Shown here piece by piece: positions 1 through 10,720 of a DNA stretch of 64,000 bases. The notes beneath the pieces were generated by a model. It did not search any database and had not been told where the DNA came from. It was given only the letters and a program-made list of their open reading frames with translations. Positions within the stretch are counted from its first letter, which is position 1; each line of letters opens with the position of its first letter. Source of the stretch: Holacanthus passer (taxonomy: Eukaryota; Chordata; Actinopteri; Pomacanthidae); assembly GCA_025331565.1 (NCBI GenBank), contig JAFREQ010000024.1, positions 3,127,501 through 3,191,500 of the forward strand, given 5' to 3'. Made by a program: the position numbers and the translations under genes.

Positions 1-98
1 AAAAGTCCAATATTTGCCTTTAAGATGTGGAGTGGAAGTATAAGCTGTGTAAAATGTAAATACTCCAGTGAAGTACAAGTACCTTGAATTTGTACCCT
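1..98 (+). mobile_element. Fragment of the same MITE-like family at the window edge
   Basis: The sequence aligns by eye with 15428-15540 (shared motifs: acaatatttg, gagtggaagtat, aaatactc, aagtacaagtacct). Only the 3' half is inside the window. Confidence 0.45.
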
Positions 99-2598
99 GA
101 GCTGGACCTGAGCTTTGCTGTGCTTTTCCATATAAGCACATTGACTGCAGGCTTTCTGGGTGTTTCTGAAATCGTGCCCGGGTTTGAAACAAATGTGACA
201 ACCCTAAATTTAGACCCCTGTGTTTGAGTTCATCCTGGCCCGAAAGATTCCCAAATCTGGATCACAATAAAAGTGGCTCGTCCGCGCCAGCAACGCCTAA
301 CTTAGGGGCACACAGAGAAACCACAAGAAAGCAGTTCTTCCTGGAGACTACAAAACAAACACAGCGAGGGGGTCAAGAGAGCAGACTAAGAATATGAGGA
401 CTTTGGACACGTCAGGAAGCTCCGTGAGGTGGGATGCCAAGTACAATAACACAGCCACGAATACAGGAGGGAAGGTGTTCAGGAATTTGACCTCATGAAG
501 TCATTGCAAACCCACAGCGTCTGGTTCCTGGAGAATGAAGCTCTGATTTGTTGGGATAAAAACTGTAACACCAATGCTGTCATGGTTGGATCTTCATGGA
601 TTCCCACCGATGCTAACAACACAAACATAAATCTAATATAAATGTTTGCAGCACAGGAAGTCACTTCAGATTAAAGCGCCCAACAAGGTGGCACCTGAAC
701 AGAGAGAGGAACATCTGTGGGCAATAGTGCCATCTGGTGGAGATCAAGTTGGTTGATTTAAAGCAAACACTCCGCAGCCTAACCACCAAATCTAAACAAA
801 TGCATGCGAGTTTGCTGTCTCACATGCAGCTGCAATTACAGCGATAGAAGGTGCTGTGAAATTCAAATCAAGCTTCCTCTGAAGATTCATCAAGCTGCAG
901 CAGCAGATGGATGTTGAAGCGATCGGAGCTTCGGTGTAAACAGGCCGGGGGTGATGTCAGTGTGTGGAGGAATGAGTTTACACTGAATTTGGGGAGTTAA
1001 GCTGTGATTTCGGTTTTCTGGAGGAGCTTGAGAGAGCGAGTCGGCCTGGGAAAATCCAAGAGAGGGGAAATTTAATGACACACTCGTGATGCCGCTGAGA
1101 AAAGCATCGAAAGAAGAACCTCATTTTACTGATCGGGTTTTATGCCCCCTCCAACATCCTGCTGTGAGTTTTCATGAGGACTCTTGAGAAAATTTACAAC
1201 ACCTGATATGTGACGCTCACGTCCATTTGGTTAATATGAAAAATGTACACCTGTTCTCGTGAGGTGTCGTTCAGCAGAAAGACAAGACACTCACAACTCA
1301 AATGCATTTGTTTCAACTAATAAAGATCTGTTACATCTTTTATTACATCAAACATCTTTCTGACGCATTTATACCAACTGGGACATTCGTGACCAGTGTT
1401 TGAATGTGTCAGTGTGAAGTACATTTACTTAAGTGTTGCACAGTACTGTGTCATAATTAACTGAGGAGGCCAATCTGAGTGAGACCTGAGACCAAACACA
1501 TGAAGTCGACCAACACAAGCAGGAAAATAACAAAACAAAACAGAACATATTTTACATTCAAGTAAGAAGAACAATCCAGATTTGTCCTGTTTGTATCCAG
1601 AAGACAGCAGTTTGCTGAAAACTTGATCTTATTCAGTTGAAGTACATCTGAGTTATGAGTGTGTAGTTTATTCATTACTCGAAAAAATATCAACTCATGC
1701 ATTTGCAGACTGTTTCCTGTATTCATCCTCTGCAATGCATCATTTTCTATAAGATCGGCAGCCTGTTTTCAGTTTTGTGACGATGCATTTTCCAGCTAAT
1801 CCAAGAGAGTTTTCAAAGAGTTTATTTCATTACTTAAAAAATATCAACTCATGCATTTGCAGACTGTTTCCTCCAGACATATTAGTTGACGTTAGGCTTG
1901 ATACCAAAACATGTGAACACTCTTCTTCTCTTTGCTTTTCTGCTGAAGTTGCACTTGTGTTGTAGTTGGTTCATAGAAATCAAACAATAAACATTTTTGT
2001 AATTGACCAAAAGCTGTCATGTGTTTTCACATGCACATAATTAAATAATTAACATGAGCTGGACCTATTAGTTGGTAATAACAGGGCCCGGGTGGGCAAT
2101 GGCTGTCAAAAATAGAAATGTAAAATAATACAAATTAAATATAATGCTATGATTGCTGTTTTATTTTCCTTTGCTGTGAATTTTGATGTGGATTCCATTG
2201 ACTTTCAAAACAGCAGGAAATAAGCTGCAGGGAAATTTAGGGATTTGATGGCGACTCTAACAAAATCCAGGAGTTTGTCTTTAAAGTGCTTTTATTGCAT
2301 AATTTCCCACAACACTTGAAGGCAACAGAAAACTACTGGAAAACAAATGTTACTGGTTGAATGCAGCGTCAGGAGAAGATGACAGGATCGACACTGTTGG
2401 GGATTAACTTTCATCCAGTCTTGCGTGCTGGTGTTCAAACGCCACACAACTCTCTATTATTTCTTTTATTGTTCCCTTCTCAGCCCACGTACCCACTCCC
2501 ACATATTTCCTCCGCCCCCACAAGCTGACCGCTCCTGAGGACCAAATGAATTCCACATTTCTCCCCTCCTGAGCTGTCACTGGTCCACACACAACTGA
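99..2598. other. Gene-free, AT-rich DNA
   Basis: Apart from the repeats at 1665-1872 I see no gene, RNA or clear regulatory structure. 1400-1450 has short aagtacatttacttaag motifs related to the MITE-like family. Confidence 0.6.
1665..1872 (+). repeat. 54-bp direct repeat plus MITE-related fragment
   Basis: 1665-1718 and 1819-1872 are nearly identical (54 bp each, about 3 differences; both contain caactcatgcatttgcagac). Between them, 1778-1820 resembles 5338-5380 of the MITE-like element (gatgcattttccagct). This looks like a local duplication inside old repeat sequence. Confidence 0.7.
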
Positions 2599-2612
2599 GG
2601 CCGGCCTTATAA

Positions 2613-2858
2613 ATGAGCCTCAGCAGGACGTGGGATCTCTCGCTGACAGCCGCGACCTGCTGGAAACCAAGGTTCGCTCGGAGCCAGACAGTCAGTGTGA
2701 AGCTCCGTGGGCCCGCAGAGGCCTCGGCACATGTGGACAGCGGCGGCGCTGTGGTGAACCACGACCGTGTGGCCAGAAACCTGGTGATGAGTGGCGATGT
2801 TGTGAAGATCTGCCGCAGCCGAGCGCAGATGAAGGCTGGGTTTCGTTCAGTAGGCTAA
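2613..2858 (+). other. GC-rich 81-codon open frame of unknown status
   Basis: ATG-started frame (MSLSRTWDLSLTAATCWKPR onward) with GC-ending codons, e.g. GTG AAG CTC CGT GGG CCC GCA GAG, in otherwise AT-rich DNA. It has no recognisable domain. A second frame is also open over most of it, which argues for a GC-rich non-coding island as much as for a gene. TTATAAATG just before the ATG is TATA-like. Confidence 0.2.
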
Positions 2859-3334
2859 AATAAATGTTTCTCTTTACCACAGAGGTAACGAGCGGCAGCG
2901 AGACTCTGATCCAGTGTAGTGAAGAAAGGAAAAACCAAAGAGATCCAAACTGGGTCGGACGATTTACCATAATGTGTCATATCCTGCTATCAGAGGAGGA
3001 GGAAGTGCTCAAACCTTTAACCCTTAGTGAATGATGGAATAACACACTTGAAGAAATATGAAATCACTGCCATTACATAAGTGTTTTATTGAAGTAAAAC
3101 AGTCAAATGCACATCAAAAATCTGTGGTAAAAGTGTCCTAAAGAGTAGATGAAAACCTTTTATCCACTTTGGGAGACTTCAATTTTAGGCTCAGCTGAAG
3201 AACAAGAGAAATATTTCGTCTCAAACTGTAAATAAATACAGGACCAGACAAACATAGTCAGTAAAAAGTAAAAAAGATTTTCCTCTGACATGTAATGGAG
3301 GAAAAATGGGAGATAAAAACAGATACCTTCAAAC

Positions 3335-3590
3335 TGAACTTAAAGCTGCATTGATGACTTTTTGGCCACTAGAGGGCAGAAGAACACCACAACAAGATAC
3401 CAGAAACACAACACCGACATATTCTCACTGTATGAAGTCGTTTTACCGAACATGTCAGCAAACAGTTGCCGACTCACACATCCAGCAGCTAAAGTCGTGT
3501 TTGTGTCTGAATCTTTCAGCTCTGTTTTTTTCTCTCAACCAACTCCTGAAGGAAACATCTGACTTTTTAGCTTAAAAACAACAACGAAAA
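3335..3590 (+). repeat. Dispersed repeat with a CTCF-core match
   Basis: The start, aaagctgcattgatgac then ggccactagagggcag, is matched in inverted orientation at about 9432-9465 (ctgcccccaagtgacg then aatgcagctt), so it is a repeat family. CCACTAGAGGGCAG at 3366-3379 fits the CTCF core consensus. Open frames across it are typical of repeat sequence and not coding. Confidence 0.5.
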
Positions 3591-4190
3591 CATAAAAAAC
3601 AAAGGGAAAAACATTTGCTAAAAGAGGCTGAAAATCTCAGTGTTGATGGAGAGTTGGGTGATAATTCTACACAGCAGAGCCCAAACTTCAACATAAGAAA
3701 ACTAACGAATGGATTTTTTAAAATCCAGCTGATGAATGAGTTTAATTCCAGCTGCTTTCACCTCCACATCCAGTGTCTGTGTGTTTAACATCCAGCTCTC
3801 TGCTCTCGTCGTCTTCGAGGACTCTTCGCTCAGCAGGACTGGGATCCAAACCTTGTCTACATTAACGCTGCCAAAGGTTGGATTAGATGTAAGAGAGAGT
3901 TTAGTAAAAGGCTGAATTGGTCCAAATTAGGTCCAACAATTTTCTACAATTATGTCGGTGGGAGGATGCGACGGCACATCAGAGCTGATTATTTGTGTTT
4001 GGATGATGGTGCTGAGGGTTAATGGGTCCTTCATCATCAGGAGGGAATGACTCATCTGCTGAGGACGTGGACGTGTGTCTCTGTCTTCATGGATGAGGAT
4101 GATGTCCAAAAACACACGGGACAGAACGGAGGAGTTCAAGTGTTCACATTAAAGTGTTCACAGCGAAGAACTTGAACATTTATTTACGTA

Positions 4191-4620
4191 AAAGTGTGGA
4201 GAAACAAGAGGAGAGACGTGAGGACAGGAAGGAGGGATTAGGATGAGAGAAGATAGGAAGGAAGCAATTAGACAAGTGTAGAGGAAAGAGACAGAAAGAG
4301 AACAAACAAGTGAGAAATATGCTGAAAGAAAGAAAGAAGGAAGGAAGGAAATAAAAAAAGAAACAGCATGAAATGAAAGGAAAAGGAATGAAGGAAGTAA
4401 AAATTGGGAAAAAGAAAGAAAGAAGGAAAGCAGGAAGGATGAAAAGGAAACTGAAGGAAGGAAGCAAGGAAAGAAGAAAGGAATGGTGGAGATAATATGT
4501 AAAGAAAGAAAGAGAACAAACAAGTGAGAAACGAGCTGAAAGAAAGAAGGAAAGAAGGAAGGAAGCAAAGATGAAAAGACTGAAAGAAAGACTGAAAGAA
4601 AGAGAGACAGATCCTCGGCG
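4191..4620 (+). repeat. Polypurine (GAAA/GGAA) tract
   Basis: About 430 bases of almost pure purine on the + strand. It contains an internal duplication: blocks near 4290-4350 and 4502-4562 share agagaacaaacaagtgagaa followed by GAAA/GAAG units. The long minus-strand frame of Ser/Phe/Leu across it is an artefact of the pyrimidine strand. Confidence 0.9.
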
Positions 4621-5172
4621 TTCAGCTACTGGACGAGTCACTGACAGAAGAGCAGAATGAGATTTAGCACAAAAACACTGATGTCTTATCTTGAATTGTG
4701 AAATATTTCTCTTATTTTTCTGCCAGTGAAGTTTATTGAATCGAGCTAAAAGTGTAGTTAGTTGGAAGCAGCTGTGGGTTTGGCCGCCGGTCCAGCCCCC
4801 CCGCCCCCCTCCCCCCCCCTCCTCCTGGACCTCCATCACGCTGACAGCCATGTTGCAGCTCTGTTCCTGATTCAGACGATGAAATATCAGCAGAGCTCGT
4901 CGTCTCCTCTCCGCATCCATCCTGGCTTCTCTCTTCGCTCCCCGACTCCTCCGGCGCCGCTCAATCAGGCCCACCTCCGTCAGGCGAGACTGGACGTCCA
5001 TCCATTACGGCTCACGCCCACACAAACACCGTGAACTTATGATCTACTGCTTCTCCGTATTAATACACGTCTGATTAGCTGCTCTCCATCAGCGCTGGAC
5101 AGAAACACCACGGAGCAGGAGAAGTACTCAGGAAATCTGGCTCAGTGCGCCACCTGAAGGATGTTACATCAT

Positions 5173-5602
5173 CAGCGGAGGTGGAAGAAGTATTCAGATC
5201 CTTTACCGAAGTAAAAGTACGAATACCACACTGTGGAAATACTCAAGTAAAAGTTACAAGTGAAAGTCCTGCACGTATGTATTTTCAGCAGCATTTATTT
5301 AAAGTATCAAAAGTAGAAGTACTCATACTCGTACATGTGATGATGCATTTTCCAGCTCATCCAAGAGAGTTTTTAAAAAGCTTTCGAAGGAGGAGAATTT
5401 TCTCACAAAGAAAAACTTCATCCTGATTTAAAGATACGTGGCTTTCATGGTAGAGGAAGGGTCAAAATTGTAATCTGAAAAGTAACTAGTAACTAAAGCT
5501 CTGAGACGTGGTGGAGTTGAAGTACAAAGTTGCATGAAAAGAAAAGACTCTTTATTTAAGTGCAGTACTTGAGTAAATGTACTTAGTTACATTCCACCGC
5601 TG
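5173..5602 (+). mobile_element. MITE-like non-autonomous DNA element, near full length
   Basis: Starts CAGCGGAGGTGGAAGAAGTA and ends ATTCCACCGCTG, so the two ends form an imperfect terminal inverted repeat (CAGCGGxGGAA). The inside is built of aagtaaaagtac/actcaagtaaaagt motifs and has no ORF. It resembles a repeat common in percomorph fish. The CAG-start terminus suggests a hAT-like origin, but no clear 8-bp target duplication is seen, so the superfamily is unproved. Confidence 0.6.
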
Positions 5603-6274
5603 GCCTCGATGCAGTGGCTCTCAAAGGGCCATAAATGTGCTTGTGGTGACATCAAAGCTCCGTCAGACTTGTTTTTCAGCAGAGACACAGAGACAGTAGC
5701 CGCTCAGAGCTGGTTAGTTCGTCACCATCCATGTTGACACTGAGCGGTTTCCACAAACTACGGGGCCACGGGGCCACGGGGCCACGCCTCACACAGATAT
5801 TTACTCCTCTGTGGAGGTTTGTAGATTTATTGAAGGGAGGGTGGAGGCTGTACACAAACACACCAGCACCTGTAAACTTCACTCATGAACCATCCAGTTT
5901 GTTTAATCTGTTCGTGAACAGAAAGTTAAAAACGACAAGTTGGGAATCGGTTTAATCGTCGAGTCGGTTTTCACGTTTGAGGAATCTGACTTTTGATGCA
6001 TAACAAAAAAACAACAGAAAAATATAGATAGATATCTAGAGCCGGTGTGTTCACTGTTCACGGTTGATGCAGGAATATTAATTGTCTTTTAGCTTAAGCC
6101 CTTTAATTGTGAAGGTTGACAATCGTATTAGAGTTAAAAAAAAAAAAAAAACTCAACATGAGACGAACTGAAAGAGCGAATACACGGGGGCAGAAAACGG
6201 AAGCTGGATGTGAATGTGAATGCCAAAACAAATTTATCTGAATTACTGTGAATATAGTCTGAAACTCAGCTGCC

Positions 6275-6320
<46 letters not shown>

Positions 6321-7199
6321 TAAGTACACCGTAGAGATAAATCCCCAGCTGATCTTTCCCATGAACATGTCTCCCTGACTCAGGACTCTCCCCCTCCACC
6401 AGCTCTGGGCTCGGGCGGCTCTGCTCCCCGCGGACCCACGGTGAAGGATTGCAACTATTTTCTCCACAATGAAAAACCTCAAACACAACAACAGAAAGTT
6501 AGTCATCGCGAGCTGCCATAACATCTTGATTTGTGTTATAGCGTGGGAGCACACACACACACACACACACACCAGCAGCAGCCTTTGAGGGATCAACTCA
6601 TCAACCGTGCATGAAAAAGACTCGGGGTTTTGGAAGCTCCCTGCATCCCCCCGAAAAGTGATTTATGAGGCCGAATCATTCACAGCACTCACTTCCTGTC
6701 AGAGAAATCTCCAGACGTCCTCCTCTGTTTTATACTGTCACGTCCCATCTAGATGGCTGCCTGTGGAATTTAGTGCACGGCTGGATTAGTCTTGTCTGCA
6801 CATGTGTTTCGCTGCGGGAAGTTCTGTAGCGTTCGACCGTCCTTGTTCGGCTTTAACTGCTTTTTTCCCTCCTCTTTCATGCACAGACTCACTTTGTGTT
6901 TTCTTTATATTTCTTAATCATCCCTTTGGCAGTCACTTAAGCATTGGTACTGACAGAAATACAGGGTCCTGTAAGACTCTCAGGCTCCTAAATTGTTCAA
7001 ACCTCTGGCTTCGAATTTGGCTTCATCAGTTGGCTTGACGACTTCCTTTCCGATGCCGCTGTGATATTTTACAGCCTTCTGCTCAGACGCTTGAAGATGC
7101 TGAAACACTTCGCGCGGCAGCAGACGGGAGAGAGAGAGAGAGAGAGAGACAGAAAGTGGACGGTAATATTTCAGTGACTTCAGCGTTCATCCTCACTGA
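5603..7199. other. Gene-free stretch
   Basis: Holds a threefold 8-bp tandem (CGGGGCCA, 5761-5784), the CA pair described above and a (GA)n run at 7128-7149. No coding signal. Confidence 0.6.
6280..6572 (+). repeat. Pair of (CA)n microsatellites
   Basis: (CA)19 at 6280-6317 and a (CA)n run at 6550-6572, with unremarkable sequence between. Open frames rich in VCVCVC or HTHTHT here are microsatellite artefacts. Confidence 0.95.
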
Positions 7200-8310
7200 A
7201 AGATCCACTTTTGCTTTTTTATTGCAAATTAACCGAGGCCTCCAAGTAGCGCCATGCTCGGGTGATATTTATTGACATGCAACAGTCCCTGAGTGCCTAA
7301 TTGGCTGTTTTGGAACTGACCCGACCTGCGATGGCTCCCTCGGCTGCCAGCTCTCCTCCCAAAATGGCTGCCCCGACCACAAGCCTTCGGTCGGCCCGGC
7401 ATTTTTTTCATAGCGCTCGGCCGTAAATCCTTTTCTTCTCCCTCCTCTCTGCTTCGCCTCTAACGTCTTCATTACTGAAGTCGTTTTGTCAGCACACCAT
7501 CGAGCGTAACAGAATACCATACTGACCAACATTTAGGTCATTTCCTCCTCTTAAGACCAGATATTGCGCCGCCGCAAAGGTGGCCGGATTGCCAGATTGG
7601 AGCCCTGGGTTGCCAGATTGGGGACCCGGCTAATCTAATTAGAGAGTGAGGCAAAGAGGCCCGAGGGGCCCGCAGGAGTGGGACTGTGGTGGAGCCAGGA
7701 CTCGTTCCCCCTTTTGAAAAACTATGCACCGCAAAATACAATGTGGTAATGTCTGCGGGCCTAATTCTTCCGGAGGGGAGAGAGCCGGACTGTGTCCTGC
7801 AGACAGCCACATCCCTCGCTTCAGAGGGGGAGAGAGAGAGGGAAGAGGGGGCAGAGAGAGAGAGAGAGAGGGAGCAGAAGAAAGAGAGTCCGAGGATGAT
7901 TTATGTCCTGCTGTGCAGACGCAGAAATAAATCCAGCAAGCGAGCTCAGAGGGGGAAGCAGGCCATAAAGCACGGGATCAATTCAGAACCGGTTCCCTTT
8001 TCTGAAAAACCCCAAATGAGCTAAAATCTCCTCCCATGTCAAAGCCAATCGCTTTGTTTTATGTCATCAAGGCCTTTTATGATAGCGTTCCCATTCTTAA
8101 GAGGGAGGCGTGGCCGTCTGTCCGTCCATGACATACGAGGTTCAGCCTCTGGAGCCAACCCGGGCCCTTGATAATGAGGGTCTTCGCCGGTGGACGTGGT
8201 GACGGCCGTGTGGGAGGCCTCTTTAAAAAAGCGCCGCTAATTTGAGCCGTAGAAGTTATTGGGGTTATTGCTCCTCGCTTTACCTTCAGCTCTCGGCGGT
8301 GCGTGGGACC
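7200..8310. promoter_or_regulatory. Candidate non-coding regulatory island upstream of meox2
   Basis: GC-richer, repeat-poor sequence with several inverted CCAAT cores: attggc near 7300 and the paired GCCAGATTGG copies within 7575-7625. It has many short frames but none with a protein family. The look is that of conserved non-coding DNA near a developmental gene; conservation cannot be measured here. Confidence 0.3.
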
Positions 8311-8328
8311 TGCGTGGTGTCTTAGATG

Positions 8329-8329
<1 letters not shown>

Positions 8330-8361
<32 letters not shown>
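8330..8361 (+). repeat. (CA)n microsatellite
   Basis: Uninterrupted CA run of about 16 units. Confidence 0.95.
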
Positions 8362-8362
<1 letters not shown>

Positions 8363-8589
8363 CCAGGTGGCTGAGAGCTGTGCGTATATTTCACACCCAC
8401 TCTGCTACGATCAATTTCACCTTCCTCGCATGCGTCCAGTTAAGTGTGCAACTTTTACAAGGGAGCGAGGGATCAGTTTCAAACTCCCCCACAAATCCCA
8501 GCTTCTTTCCATCTCTATTAAACGGAGCTGATGCTGACCAGTAAAACGATCGCTACGCTCATGTGTGACCTCTCCAATCTGCCGAGGGG

Positions 8590-10000
8590 GGGGGGACACA
8601 TGGAGGCAACATTTATTTGTTATACTGAAGGCTGAAGTGAACTTTTCAAACCAGTTGTTACAGAGTTTGACAAGAGGAAGCGAAGGAAGAGAAGATTTTA
8701 AAGAAATGAACAAGACATTATATTAAACAATGAAAACAAAATGCAGGAACCACAAAAGTGTGTTAAAGTTATAACTGAAGATATTTTTAAAAATGTCCTA
8801 AACTTCAGGACGTCTTCAAGGTTCATTTCTTATTTTGAAAATTTTCATCATATTTAGAAAAAAAAGTAATCGAATGACATTTAGTGATTTAATTTGGAAT
8901 TACACAAAGCCCATCAAATGTAAATTCATAAAACATCATTAGTAATTAACAATAATTTTGAACTTTTAAAATGCACAATCCAGTAAATTCTCATGCAAAT
9001 TAGAAATGTGAGCTTTATTTGTTAGTACATAGTAAAACCGCCCTTTTAGATCAAATGATGCATTTTTTAGCCTCTTTTCGCTCATTGTTTTTATTTCCTG
9101 TCTGCAAACTTTGCTTTCATCAGCTACTTTCCAGCCTCAGCTGTTCTGCCTTCGTCTGTTCACGACCCGCTCATCAGCGAACAGCAGACAGACTCAGAGC
9201 CAGACGTTTCCCTCGGGAGTCGGTGGAGGCCAAAGCGGAGCTAAAAAGAGAGTGAACTTTGGACAAGTGGGAAAGTTTAGGTTTAGTATTATGCTTCATT
9301 ACTTACAAAAGAAATGAACAGAAAAAATGTGAATGTTGCTCCAAGTCTGTTGGATGTAAATAGGTAACTTTTTTGAACTTCATGAAGTCATGAGGAAAAT
9401 GCCAGATTTAATCTTTCCAACTTGCTTCTGCTGCCCCCAAGTGACGAAAGCAATGAATGCAGCTTCGATATAAAAATGACATAGATGCATATCAACTATT
9501 TTCTTTCTGTTTATTACCTGCATCCACTTTCATCTTTTCCAATTTCACATCAGTTTGTTGCACTTTAATCACATTAGAAAACAAGAATGAACCAGGGAAG
9601 TTCCAAAAGTGTGTTTCCCCTGAAACACATTTCCTCTGGCTCTCACTGATTTCAGCACCGTGGGAGGGAAAACTTCAGTTGCAACACAATTATTCCTGAT
9701 CTTGTTGTTATAAACCACACACATCCGTTCATTCTGAGGAAGTCGCCTGTTGGGGTGAGAATATCAGGCTAAACCAGTCGGGGGGGTTCATGACCAGACG
9801 ACAGCGATCTGGATCTTGATGAACTTGTCACTTAGTGAATAAATTTGCCTCATTATAATTTCATCGAACAGACCCAGAGGGAAACGCATTTTTAACATGA
9901 TGCAAATTCTGGCACGGCAGCGACTCTTCCTCCCTCTTTCTCACACGTTCGTAGGTCCTGCAGAAATCCCTCCATCGCGCCTCGTCTCCGTCTCGCTGAC
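8590..10000. other. Gene-free AT-rich DNA with repeat copies
   Basis: 8590-9050 is empty AT-rich sequence. The dispersed repeat at 9054-9300 and the inverted repeat fragment near 9432-9465 follow; the rest is empty. Confidence 0.6.
9054..9300 (+). repeat. Dispersed repeat, copy A
   Basis: 9207-9264 matches 54786-54843 in agmo intron 7 over 58 bp with about nine differences (shared: tttccctc, ggtggag, agagtgaa). Similarity around this core suggests an element of roughly 200-250 bp. No ORF or clear termini. Confidence 0.55.
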
Positions 10001-10574
10001 GTTGACTAATTGTGCTTTGTTGTGATGAAAGCCACCAGATGCTGCGGAGGAACCGGCCAAGACCCTGTAAACTCACAGCTCTTTTTCTATCGCCGGCCTT
10101 TCTTGTGGAGAGCGGCAGGAATGTCAGCCATCTTCCCATCCACACGGGACGCCACAACACACTGCTTTTTTAAAGAGCGTGTTTACAGTGAAACGTTCCG
10201 CTGATGTGGGATAGATTTATTACTTATTTACTCTCCGGCTTGGCCCGGCTTTCTGTCGGTCCGATTTCTGATCACTTTCGATGCCTCGCGCCAGACCGCG
10301 ATGTGATGGCGGCATGTAAACACACCCGACACGAGCTGGAATCCAGGAATGTGTGTGTTAGTGTTTGTGTGGGTGTGAGAATGAGGCAGGGAATCTGTGT
10401 ATTTATACCCACGCCTCAGAGTGTGTGTACAGTGTGTGTTGTTGTGTGTGTTTATGCATTTTGCAAGCATGTGTGTGTATGTTAATTTATACATTTATAA
10501 TTGTGCATGAATGTGTGTTTTTGCATGAATGAGTCCTCTTGTTCTTCTTAATCTTAACTCTGTGTGTGTTCCTA

Positions 10575-10613
<39 letters not shown>

Positions 10614-10720
10614 TGCCTCCCCCTCAGCGTTGTGTAATTAGTCGGTTGTAATCAGCGCCTTATAAAGGATCAATCAGGTGGAAGATAAACACGGCCTGGT
10701 TGTGTAACACACTTCATTAA
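10000..10720. promoter_or_regulatory. Candidate regulatory island
   Basis: Mixed-composition sequence with homeodomain-type cores (GACTAATTGTG near 10013, GTAATTAGTCGG near 10635) flanking an interrupted TG region. Assignment rests on composition and motifs only. Confidence 0.25.
10580..10609 (+). repeat. (GT)n microsatellite
   Basis: TG run of about 15 units in a region already rich in interrupted TG (10350-10610). Confidence 0.95.

Noticed and set aside
4180..5001. 273-codon minus-strand open frame rich in Ser, Phe and Leu
   Set aside because: Its C-terminal two thirds are the complement of the polypurine tract; low complexity, no domain, no homology expected.
6103..6596. Minus-strand frames with VCVCVC runs, and similar frames at other CA/TG tracts
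   Set aside because: Created by microsatellites that lack stop codons.
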